A stretch of DNA of 64,000 bases, from NCBI GenBank assembly GCA_963821925.1, contig CAWGFO010000001.1:930001-994000 (forward strand), read 5' to 3'. The notes under the pieces are model-generated. The model saw only the letters and a list, made by a program, of their open reading frames with translations. It had not been told where the DNA came from and made no database searches. Each line of letters begins with the position of its first letter. Positions within the stretch are counted from its first letter, which is position 1. The stretch is from JAOUEA01 sp963821925. GTDB lineage: Bacteria > Actinomycetota > UBA4738 > HRBIN12. Shown piece by piece: positions 54,112-62,520 of this stretch. A program made the translations under genes and the position numbers.

Positions 54112-55074
54112 ATGGCGAGCATCTGGGTCGTCGCCGAGCTCGAAGGCGACGGCGTGTCGACCGCCACGTTGGAGCTGCTGACCGCGGCGCGCGAGGTCGC
54201 CGATCCGCTCGTCGCCCTCGCGTTCGGATCCGGCGCCGAGGGGCTCGCCGACGACGTCGGTGCCCACGGGGCCGCCCGGCTCTTCGCGATCGGGGACGAC
54301 GCGATCATCGGGGCGCCGCGCTCGCAGGCCGCCGCGATCGCCGCGCTCGCGGCGGTGCACACGCCCGACCTGATCCTGTTCCCGGCGAGTTACGAGGGCC
54401 GCGACGTGGCCGGCCGGCTCCAGGCGATCACCGGCACGGCGATGATGGGGAACGCCACCGCCGTGCTGGGGCCCGACCGTGCGCGCACCGAGATCCTCGG
54501 CGGCACGCTGCTCGTGGACGTCGCGCTCGAGGGCGCCACGCCACGGATCGTGCTGGTCAAGCCGCGGTCGGCAGAGGCGGCGCCCTCGGGCGGCGGGCCT
54601 GCCCAGGTCGAGCGCGTCACGCCGGACATCCCGGCCGGGATCCGCGATGCCACGGTCGTCGCACGCCACGAGGAAGCGCACACCGGCCCCTCGCTCGACA
54701 CCGCGTCGGTCGTGATCGCGGGCGGCCGCGGCCTGGGCGGCCCCGAGGCCTTCTCGATGCTGGACGACCTCGCCGCCGCGATCCGCGGCGCCGCGGTGGG
54801 CGCGACCCGGGCGGCCGTCGACGCCGGCTGGGTGCCGTACGCGTACCAGGTCGGGCAGACGGGCAAAACGGTCACGCCCGAGGTGTACATCGCCGCCGGC
54901 GTGAGCGGCGCCCTGCAGCACGTGGTCGGCATGAAGAAGTCGAAGCGCATCGTCGCGATCAACAAGGACCCCGAGGCGCCGCTGATGAAGATGGCCGACC
55001 TCGGCGTGGTCGGCGACGTCGCGACGGTGGTGCCGGCCCTCACCGAGGAGATCCGCCGACGGGCCGGGTCCTAG
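54112..55074 (+). CDS. etfA: Electron transfer flavoprotein alpha subunit
   Basis: A 320-residue EtfA with the FAD-binding C-terminal domain: VVIAGGRGLGGPEAFSMLDD near residue 205, YQVGQTGKTVTPEVYIAAG near 248 and KSKRIVAINKDPEAPLMKMA near 280. The N-terminal half shows the ETF alpha fold, VVAELEGDGVSTATLELLTA. It starts two bases after etfB. The gene is intact and in the usual actinobacterial order. It delivers electrons to EtfD downstream. Confidence 0.93.
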   Translation: MASIWVVAELEGDGVSTATLELLTAAREVADPLVALAFGSGAEGLADDVGAHGAARLFAIGDDAIIGAPRSQAAAIAALAAVHTPDLILFPASYEGRDVAGRLQAITGTAMMGNATAVLGPDRARTEILGGTLLVDVALEGATPRIVLVKPRSAEAAPSGGGPAQVERVTPDIPAGIRDATVVARHEEAHTGPSLDTASVVIAGGRGLGGPEAFSMLDDLAAAIRGAAVGATRAAVDAGWVPYAYQVGQTGKTVTPEVYIAAGVSGALQHVVGMKKSKRIVAINKDPEAPLMKMADLGVVGDVATVVPALTEEIRRRAGS

Positions 55075-55214
55075 CCGCCGCGGCTCTCGTCGTCGTCTGG
55101 GCGGCGGCGATCTGGCTGTTCGCGCGCCGCGCACGGCCTCGCGCCGAGCTCGTCCGGCGGGCGCGGCCGACCGGCCGCGAGGGTCAGGCCGGGTCACGCG
55201 CCGCCCGCGAGCTG

Positions 55215-57065
55215 GTGCAGGTCCTGGGTCAGCGCAAGCTCTTCCAGAAGGCCGTTCCGGGGCTGATGCACGCCGCGATCTTCTGGGGGTTCATCGTGCT
55301 GCTCCCGTCGATCCTCGAGGCGTCGGTCGCGATCGTGGATCCCGCCTGGAACCTGCCATTCCTCGGCAGCGCCGCATGGTTCGCGTTGCTCACCGACGTG
55401 TTCGCGACCCTCGTCGCGCTCGGCGTCCTCACCGCGTTCTGGATCCGCAAGGTGCAGCGGCCCGCCCGGTTCGAGGGGAGCCATCTCGGCGAGGCCGACC
55501 GGATCCTCCTCACGATCCTCGCGATCGTGGGGACGCTCCTGCTGTGGAACGCCACCCGGATCGCGCTCGGCGACGCCCCCCATCCGAACGCGATGCCCGT
55601 GTCGGACCTGCTGAGCGGGATCTTCGGCGGGGGCCCGAAGACCGAGCTCGCCGAGCGGATCTTGGTCTGGGCGCACCTGCTGCTCGTGCTCGGCTTCCTC
55701 GTCTACCTGCCCGGATCCAAGCACCTGCACATCATGACCGCGGCGCCGAACGTGTGGCTGGCGAAGACCGGCCCGTCCGGGCGCCTCGAGCCCCTCGAGC
55801 TCGACCTCGAAGGTCCCGAGGAGGATCTGCGCTTCGGCGCGGCAACGGCCGCGGACCTCTCGCGCAAGCAGGTGCTCGATCTGTTCAGCTGCACGGAGTG
55901 CGGCCGTTGCCAGGAGGTCTGCCCCGCCTGGAGCACCGGTAAGCCCCTCAGCCCGAAGCTCCTGATCATGGCGCTCCGTGACCACGTCGCGGCGAACGCC
56001 CCGGCGGTGCTCGCCGCGGGCGGTGACGGCGCCGGTGTGGTCGAGCTCCAGCCGCTGGTCCCGGCGGCGGTCGAGGACGAGATCGTGTGGGATTGCGTGA
56101 CGTGCGGGGCGTGTGTGCGCGAATGCCCGGTCGACATCGAGCACGTCGACACGATCGTCGACCTGCGTCGGCACCTCGTGATGGCCGAGTCTCGATTCCC
56201 TTCGGAGGCCGGGGCCTTGCTGCGTGGCGTCGAGGGCCCCGGCGAGAACCCGTGGGGTCAGCCGCAGTCGGCGCGCCTCGACTGGGCCGAGGGGCTCGAG
56301 GGGATCCGCGTGCTGCAGCCCGGCGACCCCGCCCCCGAGTACCTGTTCTGGGTCGGGTGTGCCGGGGCGTTCGACGAGCGGGCGCGGGAGGCCACACGCT
56401 CGATCGCGCGGCTGCTGACCGCGACCGGCACCGATTTCGCGGTGCTCGGCCCGCGGGAACGCTGCACGGGCGATCCCGCCCGGCGGATGGGCCACGAGTA
56501 CCTGTTCACGATGCTCGCCGAGCAGAACGTGGCGACCCTCGGCGAGGCCGGGGTCACGAAGATCGTGGCGAGCTGCGCGCACTGCTTCAACACCCTCGCG
56601 AACGAGTACCCGGACCTGGGCGGCACGTACGAGGTCGTGCACCACACCGAACTCCTCTCGCAGCTGATCAAGGAGGGCCGGCTGAACCCGCACGGCGCCG
56701 CGGGGACCGCCACCTTGCACGATCCGTGCTACCTCGGACGGCACAACGGGAAGTTCGACGCACCGCGCGAGACGCTCGGCGCGGCCGCCGCGTCGACCGT
56801 CGAGATGCCGCGCCACGGCGAGCGGTCGTTCTGCTGCGGCGCCGGCGGCGCGCGGTTCTGGATGGAGGAATCGGGAGAGCGGATCAACGAGGCGCGCTTC
56901 GCCGAGGCGGCCGCGACCGGCGCCGATACCGTGGCCACCGCCTGCCCGTTCTGCCTCGTGATGCTCGACGACGCGGCGAAACAGGGCGGCGAGACGGGCC
57001 CGCGGGTGGCCGACGTCGCGACGCTCCTCGCCGAGGCGACGCTCGACGGGGGTCCGCCCGCGTGA
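55215..57065 (+). CDS. etfD: EtfD-type membrane ETF dehydrogenase (HdrD-like Fe-S oxidoreductase)
   Basis: A membrane-bound Fe-S protein oxidising ETF and reducing menaquinone, as for mycobacterial EtfD (Rv0338c; established knowledge). About five TM helices lie in the first ~180 residues. Two ferredoxin motifs CTECGRCQEVCPAW and CVTCGACVRECPVD follow, then CCG-domain pieces (SCAHCFNTLANEYP, HDPCYLGRHNGKF, FCCGAGGARFWMEE). GTG 55215 is the first canonical start, but the same frame is open upstream and encodes another TM-like stretch. The protein is therefore probably longer, with an unusual start codon or an indel. GTGA overlaps the mutase gene. Confidence 0.85.
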   Translation: MQVLGQRKLFQKAVPGLMHAAIFWGFIVLLPSILEASVAIVDPAWNLPFLGSAAWFALLTDVFATLVALGVLTAFWIRKVQRPARFEGSHLGEADRILLTILAIVGTLLLWNATRIALGDAPHPNAMPVSDLLSGIFGGGPKTELAERILVWAHLLLVLGFLVYLPGSKHLHIMTAAPNVWLAKTGPSGRLEPLELDLEGPEEDLRFGAATAADLSRKQVLDLFSCTECGRCQEVCPAWSTGKPLSPKLLIMALRDHVAANAPAVLAAGGDGAGVVELQPLVPAAVEDEIVWDCVTCGACVRECPVDIEHVDTIVDLRRHLVMAESRFPSEAGALLRGVEGPGENPWGQPQSARLDWAEGLEGIRVLQPGDPAPEYLFWVGCAGAFDERAREATRSIARLLTATGTDFAVLGPRERCTGDPARRMGHEYLFTMLAEQNVATLGEAGVTKIVASCAHCFNTLANEYPDLGGTYEVVHHTELLSQLIKEGRLNPHGAAGTATLHDPCYLGRHNGKFDAPRETLGAAAASTVEMPRHGERSFCCGAGGARFWMEESGERINEARFAEAAATGADTVATACPFCLVMLDDAAKQGGETGPRVADVATLLAEATLDGGPPA

Positions 57066-57499
57066 CGGCCCGCCCGGCTCCCTTCCGCGTGGTGGTCGCG
57101 AAGCCGGGTCTCGACGGGCACGACCGCGGCGCGAAGGTGGTCGCTCGGGCGCTTCGCGACGCGGGCTTCGAGGTGATCTACACGGGCCTGTGGCAGACGC
57201 CGGCGTCGATCGCCGAGATCGTCCTGCAGGAGGACGCCGACGCGCTCGGGCTCTCCTGCCACTCGGGGGCGCACATGACGCTCTTCCCCGAGGTGGTCGA
57301 GGAGCTGCGCGCGCGCGACATCACCGACGTCCCGCTCTTCGCCGGCGGGATCATCGGCCCGGCCGACGTCGAGCCGCTCGCCGCGATCGGGATCGAACGG
57401 TGCTTCCCGCCGGGGACACCGCTCCCCGACATCGTGTCGTGGCTCCGCGACCGGCTCGAGACCGAGGCGACGACGAACGAGGAGGCCGCCGATGCCTGA
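57062..57499 (+). CDS. B12-binding small subunit of acyl-CoA mutase
   Basis: A 145-residue cobalamin-binding domain. The DxHxxG base-off His motif is VAKPGLDGHDRGAKVVARAL near residue 12, followed by the family's SCHSGAHMTLFPEVVEEL near 60 and AGGIIGPADVEPLAAIGI near 92. It equals the C-terminal domain of methylmalonyl-CoA mutase, here a separate protein as in hydroxyisobutyryl- or isobutyryl-type mutases (HcmB/IcmB-small; family knowledge). It overlaps the EtfD gene by four bases and the catalytic subunit by eight. The order small-before-large is notable. Confidence 0.88.
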   Translation: MTARPAPFRVVVAKPGLDGHDRGAKVVARALRDAGFEVIYTGLWQTPASIAEIVLQEDADALGLSCHSGAHMTLFPEVVEELRARDITDVPLFAGGIIGPADVEPLAAIGIERCFPPGTPLPDIVSWLRDRLETEATTNEEAADA

Positions 57500-59150
57500 G
57501 GACGACGCCCGCGCACGCTGGGAGGCGGCGTACCGGGCGGCCGGTGATCCGGCGCCCGCCCGCACGTTCTCGGGGATGCCGCTGCAGCCCGTGTACACGC
57601 CGGGCGACGTGCCGGATCTCGACCACGACCGCGACCTCGGCTTCCCCGGGGGGTTCCCGATGGCGCGCGGCGTCTACCCGAGCATGTACCTCGGCCGCCG
57701 GTGGACGATGCGGCAGTTCGCGGGATTCGGGAGCCCGGCCGAGACGAACGCGCGGTTCCGGTACCTGTTGGAGCACGGCCAGACCGGGCTGTCCGTGGCC
57801 TTCGATCTGCCGACGCTGATGGGTCGCGACTCCGACGACGCGTTCTCGAAGGGCGAGGTCGGCCGGTGCGGGGTGGCGGTCGACTCGCTCGCCGACATGG
57901 ACACCCTGTTCGACCGGATCCCGCTCGGCGACGTCACGACCTCGATGACGATCAACGGGCCGGCCGTGATCGTGTTCGCGATGTTCCTGGCCGCGGCGGA
58001 GCGGCAGGGCGTGCCCTGGTCGGCGCTCGGCGGGACGCTCCAGACCGACATCTTCAAGGAGTACATCGCGCAGCGGGAGTGGCTGTACCCGCCCCGCCCG
58101 CACCTGCGGCTGATCGGCGACCTGATCGAGTTCTGCGCGCGCGAGGTGCCGAGGTTCCACCCGATCAGCATCTCCGGCTACCACATCCGGGAGGCGGGAT
58201 CGACCGCGGTGCAGGAGCTCGCCTTCACGCTGGCCGACGGGCTCGCGTACGTGGAGCTCGGGATGCAGCGCGGCATGGCGGTGGACGCCTTCGCGCCGCG
58301 GCTCTCGTTCTTCTTCAACGCGCACATCGACCTGTTCGAGGAGATCGCGAAGTTCCGCGCGGCCCGCCGCATCTGGGCGCGGCGGCTCCGCGACCGGTAC
58401 GGGGCCACCGACGAGCGGTCGTTGCGGCTGCGGTTCCACACGCAGACCGCCGGGTGCTCGCTCACCGCGGAGCAGCCCGAGAACAACATCGTGCGCACCG
58501 CGGTCGAGGCGCTCGCGGCGGTGATGGGCGGCACGCAGTCGCTGCACACGAACTCGCTCGACGAGGTCTTCGCGCTGCCGACGGATCGCGCCGTGACGAT
58601 CGCGCTGCGCACCCAGCAGATCATCGCGGAGGAGACGGGCGTCGCGAACGTGATCGACCCGCTCGGGGGCTCGTACTTCGTCGAGGCGCTCACCGACCGC
58701 GTGGAGGCCGACGCCGAGGCGTACCTCGACACGGTCGAGACGATGGGCGGCGGCTCGATCTACGAAGGGGTGCTGAAGGGCATCGACACCGGCTACTTCA
58801 TGTCCGAGATCGCCGACGCGGCATTCCGCGAGCAGCAGCGCTTCGACGCGCAGGAGCTGATCCGCGTCGGGGTGAACCGGTACCGGGTCGAGGACGAGCC
58901 GCCCCTCGAGATGCTCGAGATCCCGATCGAGACCGAGCGCGAGAAGGTCGTCGACCTGGCCGGCGTGCGGGCGACGCGGGATGCGGCCCGGGTCGACGCG
59001 GCGCTGACCGAGCTCACGCGCGTGGCCGCCACCGACGGGAACGTGATGCCGTCGCTCCTCGAGTGCGCGCGGGCCTCGTGCACCGAGGGTGAGATGGTGG
59101 GCGCGATGCGGACCGTCTTCGGCTCGCATCCCGAGACGATCCGGATCTGA
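57492..59150 (+). CDS. Acyl-CoA mutase large subunit (methylmalonyl-CoA mutase-like)
   Basis: A 552-residue TIM-barrel mutase subunit without its own B12 domain. Key segments are GVYPSMYLGRRWTMRQFAGF near residue 62, TGLSVAFDLPTLMGRDSDDA near 98, INGPAVIVFAMF near 155 and HTQTAGCSLTAEQPENNIVR near 318. The sequence GRDSDD replaces the GYDSDH usually seen in methylmalonyl-CoA mutases, so the substrate pocket may differ; isobutyryl-, pivalyl- or hydroxyisobutyryl-type chemistry is possible. The separate B12 subunit precedes it and an acyl-CoA dehydrogenase follows 14 bases later. Confidence 0.85.
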   Translation: MPEDDARARWEAAYRAAGDPAPARTFSGMPLQPVYTPGDVPDLDHDRDLGFPGGFPMARGVYPSMYLGRRWTMRQFAGFGSPAETNARFRYLLEHGQTGLSVAFDLPTLMGRDSDDAFSKGEVGRCGVAVDSLADMDTLFDRIPLGDVTTSMTINGPAVIVFAMFLAAAERQGVPWSALGGTLQTDIFKEYIAQREWLYPPRPHLRLIGDLIEFCAREVPRFHPISISGYHIREAGSTAVQELAFTLADGLAYVELGMQRGMAVDAFAPRLSFFFNAHIDLFEEIAKFRAARRIWARRLRDRYGATDERSLRLRFHTQTAGCSLTAEQPENNIVRTAVEALAAVMGGTQSLHTNSLDEVFALPTDRAVTIALRTQQIIAEETGVANVIDPLGGSYFVEALTDRVEADAEAYLDTVETMGGGSIYEGVLKGIDTGYFMSEIADAAFREQQRFDAQELIRVGVNRYRVEDEPPLEMLEIPIETEREKVVDLAGVRATRDAARVDAALTELTRVAATDGNVMPSLLECARASCTEGEMVGAMRTVFGSHPETIRI

Positions 59151-59164
59151 CCGGGGGGAGACCG

Positions 59165-60325
59165 ATGGACGACGTGCTGACGCCCGACCGGTTGGAGCTC
59201 CGCGAGCTCGTCCGCGAAGTGGTCCGGCGTGCGGTCGCCCCGCGCGCAGCCGAGATCGACGCGACCGGCGAGTTCCCCTGGGACGTCGTCGAGGCGTTCC
59301 GATCGGCCGGGCTGATGGGGCTGCCCTTCGACGAGCGATACGGCGGGACGGGGTCGGGTCACCTCATGACCCTCGTGGCGATCGAGGAGATCTCGCGGGC
59401 GTGCGCGACGAGCGGCCTGATCCTCGCGCTGCAGGGGCTGGGCAGCTTCGCGCTGCAACTCGCCGGCACCGAGGAACAGCGCGACCGCTATCTCCCCAGG
59501 CTCGCGAGCGGGGAGTGGCTCCCCGCCTACGCGCTCACCGAGTCGGACGCCGGATCCGACGCCGCCGCGATGCGCATGACCGCCCGGCGCGACGGCGACG
59601 CATACGTGCTCGACGGCACGAAGCGGTTCATCACGAACGCCGGCGTCGCGTCGCTCTACACGGTGTTCGCATCGACGGATCCCGGCGCCGCTCACGCCGG
59701 GATCTCGTGCTTCATGGTCGAGGCCGACACGCCGGGGTTCCAGGTCGCACGGCTCGAACCCAAGATGGGGATCAAGGGCTCGACGACCGGGGAGATCGTC
59801 TTCGAAGGGGTGCGGGTTCCGGCCGCGAACCTCGTGGGTGCCGAGGGGGAGGGGTTCGCGCTCGCGATGCGGGTGCTCGACCGCTCCCGTCCGGGGATCG
59901 CCGCCCAGGCGCTCGGGATCGCGCAGGGCGCCGTCGACCACGCGCTCGCCTATGCGAAGGAGCGCGAGGCCTTCGGCCAGCCGATCGTGCGCCACCAGCT
60001 CGTGGCGGCGATGCTGGCCGACATGGAGACGCGGACGCAGGCGGCGCGAGGACTCCTCTACGACGTCGGCCGCATGCTCGATGCCGGGGTCGACGGTCCG
60101 GCGCTCACGAAGGCGGCCGCGATGGCGAAGCTCTTCTGCTCCGACACGGCGATGGCGGTCACCACCGACGCGGTGCAGATCCTCGGCGGGTACGGCTACA
60201 TCAAGGAGTACCCGGTCGAGCGGATGATGCGCGACGCGAAGATCACGCAGATCTACGAGGGCACGAACCAGATCCAGCGCCTCGTGATCGCGCGCGAGCT
60301 GGCCCGCGAGCCGAGGGATGGCTAG
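59165..60325 (+). CDS. Acyl-CoA dehydrogenase
   Basis: A 386-residue FAD flavoenzyme that oxidises an acyl-CoA to the enoyl-CoA. Signatures are AYALTESDAGSDAAAMRMTA near residue 120, FITNAGVASLYTVFAST near 158 and the C-terminal QILGGYGYIKEYPVERMMRD near 340 followed by IYEGTNQIQRL. The catalytic Glu is the E in IYEGTNQI, as in short/branched-chain dehydrogenases. It closes the operon with etfBAD and the mutase, so its electrons can pass directly to the encoded ETF. The chain substrate is not given by sequence; an isobutyryl/2-methylbutyryl type fits the context. Confidence 0.9.
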   Translation: MDDVLTPDRLELRELVREVVRRAVAPRAAEIDATGEFPWDVVEAFRSAGLMGLPFDERYGGTGSGHLMTLVAIEEISRACATSGLILALQGLGSFALQLAGTEEQRDRYLPRLASGEWLPAYALTESDAGSDAAAMRMTARRDGDAYVLDGTKRFITNAGVASLYTVFASTDPGAAHAGISCFMVEADTPGFQVARLEPKMGIKGSTTGEIVFEGVRVPAANLVGAEGEGFALAMRVLDRSRPGIAAQALGIAQGAVDHALAYAKEREAFGQPIVRHQLVAAMLADMETRTQAARGLLYDVGRMLDAGVDGPALTKAAAMAKLFCSDTAMAVTTDAVQILGGYGYIKEYPVERMMRDAKITQIYEGTNQIQRLVIARELAREPRDG

Positions 60326-60343
60326 GCGCGGGATCGCCGAGCG

Positions 60344-61810
60344 CTAGAGCCCCTGCTCCGCGACGATCCGGCCGTCCTTGACCGCCTGCAGCAACGCCGC
60401 GTGGTCACGATCGTTCTGGTCGGCGTACGCGACCGAGAACTCGCCGATCGCGCGGTCGAACGTGTCGCTCTTGCCGAGATAGGAGGCGATCGCGATCCGG
60501 TCGCCCGACCGGGCGTGCGCGCGTGCCATCGTGGCCGCGCACAGCTTCGCGTAGGCCGCCATCCCGTCAGGCACCATCGTGGCGATCTCGGCCGACCCCT
60601 TCCAGTCCTTCAGCTGCCGGATGTAGAAGTCCCGGCGCTGGCTGTCGAGGCCCTGGACCCGGTCCCATCCCAGGAAGATGTCGCTCGAGGCCTGCATCAG
60701 GCGCTGTCCGGCGACGACCCGTTGCCCGTGGTTCGCGTACCGGCTCACGCCGACGAAGCGCTCGAGCACCGACTCCTGCGCCTCCTTGGCCTGCAGGAAC
60801 AGCGGGTCCTGCCCGTCGCGGCCGAGCAGCAGCAGGATCCAGGCGCGCGTGCCGACGCTCCCGACGCCCACGACCTTGCGGGCGATGTGCACCATGCGGA
60901 AGTCGTCGAGCAGGTGACGCCGGTCGTTCGAGAGCGTCCGGCGGTAGCTCCGGATGATGCCCGCGAGCGAGCCGTAGAGCGCATCGCGGTCCATGTCCGT
61001 GAGCTCCTCGATCGGAACGATCAGGGGCGGGTCGCTGATGATACGTGGCTCGCCGTCGACCTCGGTCGTTAGCTTCGCGAAGGCGTGCATGCTGTCCTTC
61101 GTCCGTGCCTTCGCGAGGTTCTTCTCGAGGACCTTGACCCGCTTCTTGTCGAGCTGGCTCTGGACGACCGGCATCAGCTCCTCGAGATCGATCTTCGAGT
61201 ACCAGACGTCGAGGTTCTTCATGCCGGCGGCCTTGGTCATGATCTCGCGGTACTCGCGCACGCCCGCCAGCACGATGTTCGATCGCGTCGCGTCGTCCCA
61301 GCCGTTGTCGCGCCCGGCGATCTCGAGACTCGCGGCGAACCGCTTCACGTCCCACTCCCACGGACCGGGGAGCGTCTCGTCGAAGTCGTTCACGTCGAAG
61401 ATCAGCCGTCGCTCGGCCGAGCCGAACACCCCGAAGTTCGACAGGTGGGCGTCGCCGCAGATCTGGACGTGCAGTCCGGAGGTCGGTGTCCCGGCTAGGT
61501 CCGAGGCCATGATGAGCGCCGCACCCCGATAGAAGGTGAAGGGCGAGACCATCATCCGGCCGTAGCGGATCGGCACGAGCTCGGGGACCCGGGAAGGCGC
61601 CTGCTCCTCGAGCAGCGCGATCGGATCCGGCCGGTGTTCGCTGGCGTCGAACCCCGCGTGGCTCGACCGCGGGACCTCGGCACGGGCCGCCTTTCCGCGC
61701 AAGGCGCGCTCCTCGGGCGTCAGATGTACCGTCCCGTTGGACGCCGCACGGCTCGACGACGGCGCGTCCGGATCCTCGGTGGCCTCGTCGACGCTCTTGA
61801 GATCGCTCAT
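60344..61810 (-). CDS. DUF2252 domain protein
   Basis: A 488-residue cytosolic protein of the DUF2252 family, predicted to have a protein-kinase-like fold. The conserved HVQICGDAHLSNFGVFGSAE near residue 117 and then FDVNDFDETLPGPWEWDVKR contain the likely catalytic Asp/His/Asn and DxFD positions. The middle carries KVVGVGSVGTRAWILLLLGR. The function is not established. ATG 61810 has no strong SD. It converges with the acyl-CoA operon, only 18 bases from the dehydrogenase stop, and the YbaK-type gene is upstream on the same strand. Confidence 0.88.
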   Translation of the reverse strand: MSDLKSVDEATEDPDAPSSSRAASNGTVHLTPEERALRGKAARAEVPRSSHAGFDASEHRPDPIALLEEQAPSRVPELVPIRYGRMMVSPFTFYRGAALIMASDLAGTPTSGLHVQICGDAHLSNFGVFGSAERRLIFDVNDFDETLPGPWEWDVKRFAASLEIAGRDNGWDDATRSNIVLAGVREYREIMTKAAGMKNLDVWYSKIDLEELMPVVQSQLDKKRVKVLEKNLAKARTKDSMHAFAKLTTEVDGEPRIISDPPLIVPIEELTDMDRDALYGSLAGIIRSYRRTLSNDRRHLLDDFRMVHIARKVVGVGSVGTRAWILLLLGRDGQDPLFLQAKEAQESVLERFVGVSRYANHGQRVVAGQRLMQASSDIFLGWDRVQGLDSQRRDFYIRQLKDWKGSAEIATMVPDGMAAYAKLCAATMARAHARSGDRIAIASYLGKSDTFDRAIGEFSVAYADQNDRDHAALLQAVKDGRIVAEQGL

Positions 61811-61901
61811 GGTGACGGTCCTTCCGGTCGGGGATCTGACACCCCAGTCAACCCTGCCTCGCGTTGGCGCGCAACCCGAGCTCCCGCGGGGAGGTGGCCG
61901 A

Positions 61902-62387
61902 CTACGACTCGGCGGCCCGGCGCGTCACGTCGACGACGTCGGCGCCGAGGAAGGCGAGCAGGTCGGCGGACGACAGGTGCAGGTTCACGCCGTGCGCCCC
62001 GCCGCCGATCGCGACGAGCTCGGTCGCCGCCACGCTCGCGTCCGCGATCACCGGCCATGCCGTCGACGCGCCGAAGGGCGTGATCGTGCCGCGCTCGTAC
62101 CCGGTCGCGGCTCTCGCCTCGTCGGCGTCGGGCAGGGAGAGCCGGCTCACGCCGAGGTGCGCGCGGAGCTTCGGCCAGTCGATCTGGCGGCCACCCGGCA
62201 CCAGCACGAACATGTAGTCGTCGGCGCCACGCCGCACGACGATCGTGCGGAGGAGCTGATGCAGCTCGATCCCCTGGAGCGACGCGCTCTCCTCGGCGCT
62301 CGAGGGCCGCGCGGTGCGGATCGGATCGAAGCGGAGACCCGACCCGTTGAGGGCTTGGGTCGCGGGGGTGTCGATCGGTCCTTCCAT
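61902..62387 (-). CDS. YbaK/EbsC-type aminoacyl-tRNA deacylase
   Basis: A 161-residue trans-editing domain that hydrolyses mis-charged tRNA (for example Cys-tRNA-Pro or Ala-tRNA-Pro). The family pattern is seen as RTIVVRRGADDYMFVLVPGG near residue 45, then RLSLPDADEARAATGYERGT and TPFGASTAWPVIADASV near 106. The conserved Lys of YbaK is the Arg/Lys of LRAHLGV, so activity could differ. ATG 62387 has GAAGGACC upstream. It is divergent from the oxidoreductase gene at 62521 with a 133-base gap. Not linked to other tRNA genes here. Confidence 0.8.
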   Translation of the reverse strand: MEGPIDTPATQALNGSGLRFDPIRTARPSSAEESASLQGIELHQLLRTIVVRRGADDYMFVLVPGGRQIDWPKLRAHLGVSRLSLPDADEARAATGYERGTITPFGASTAWPVIADASVAATELVAIGGGAHGVNLHLSSADLLAFLGADVVDVTRRAAES

Positions 62388-62520
62388 GGCGCGCAGCCTA
62401 TCGCCGTGCCGCGCTGTGCGAGGGTACCCGCCTCGCGTTCCTGCTGGGGCGGACCGATTCACGGTCGGGAGACCCTTCGGTCTAGGCTCGCCTGGCCCCG
62501 CGGGGCGGAGAGGAGCCGAC

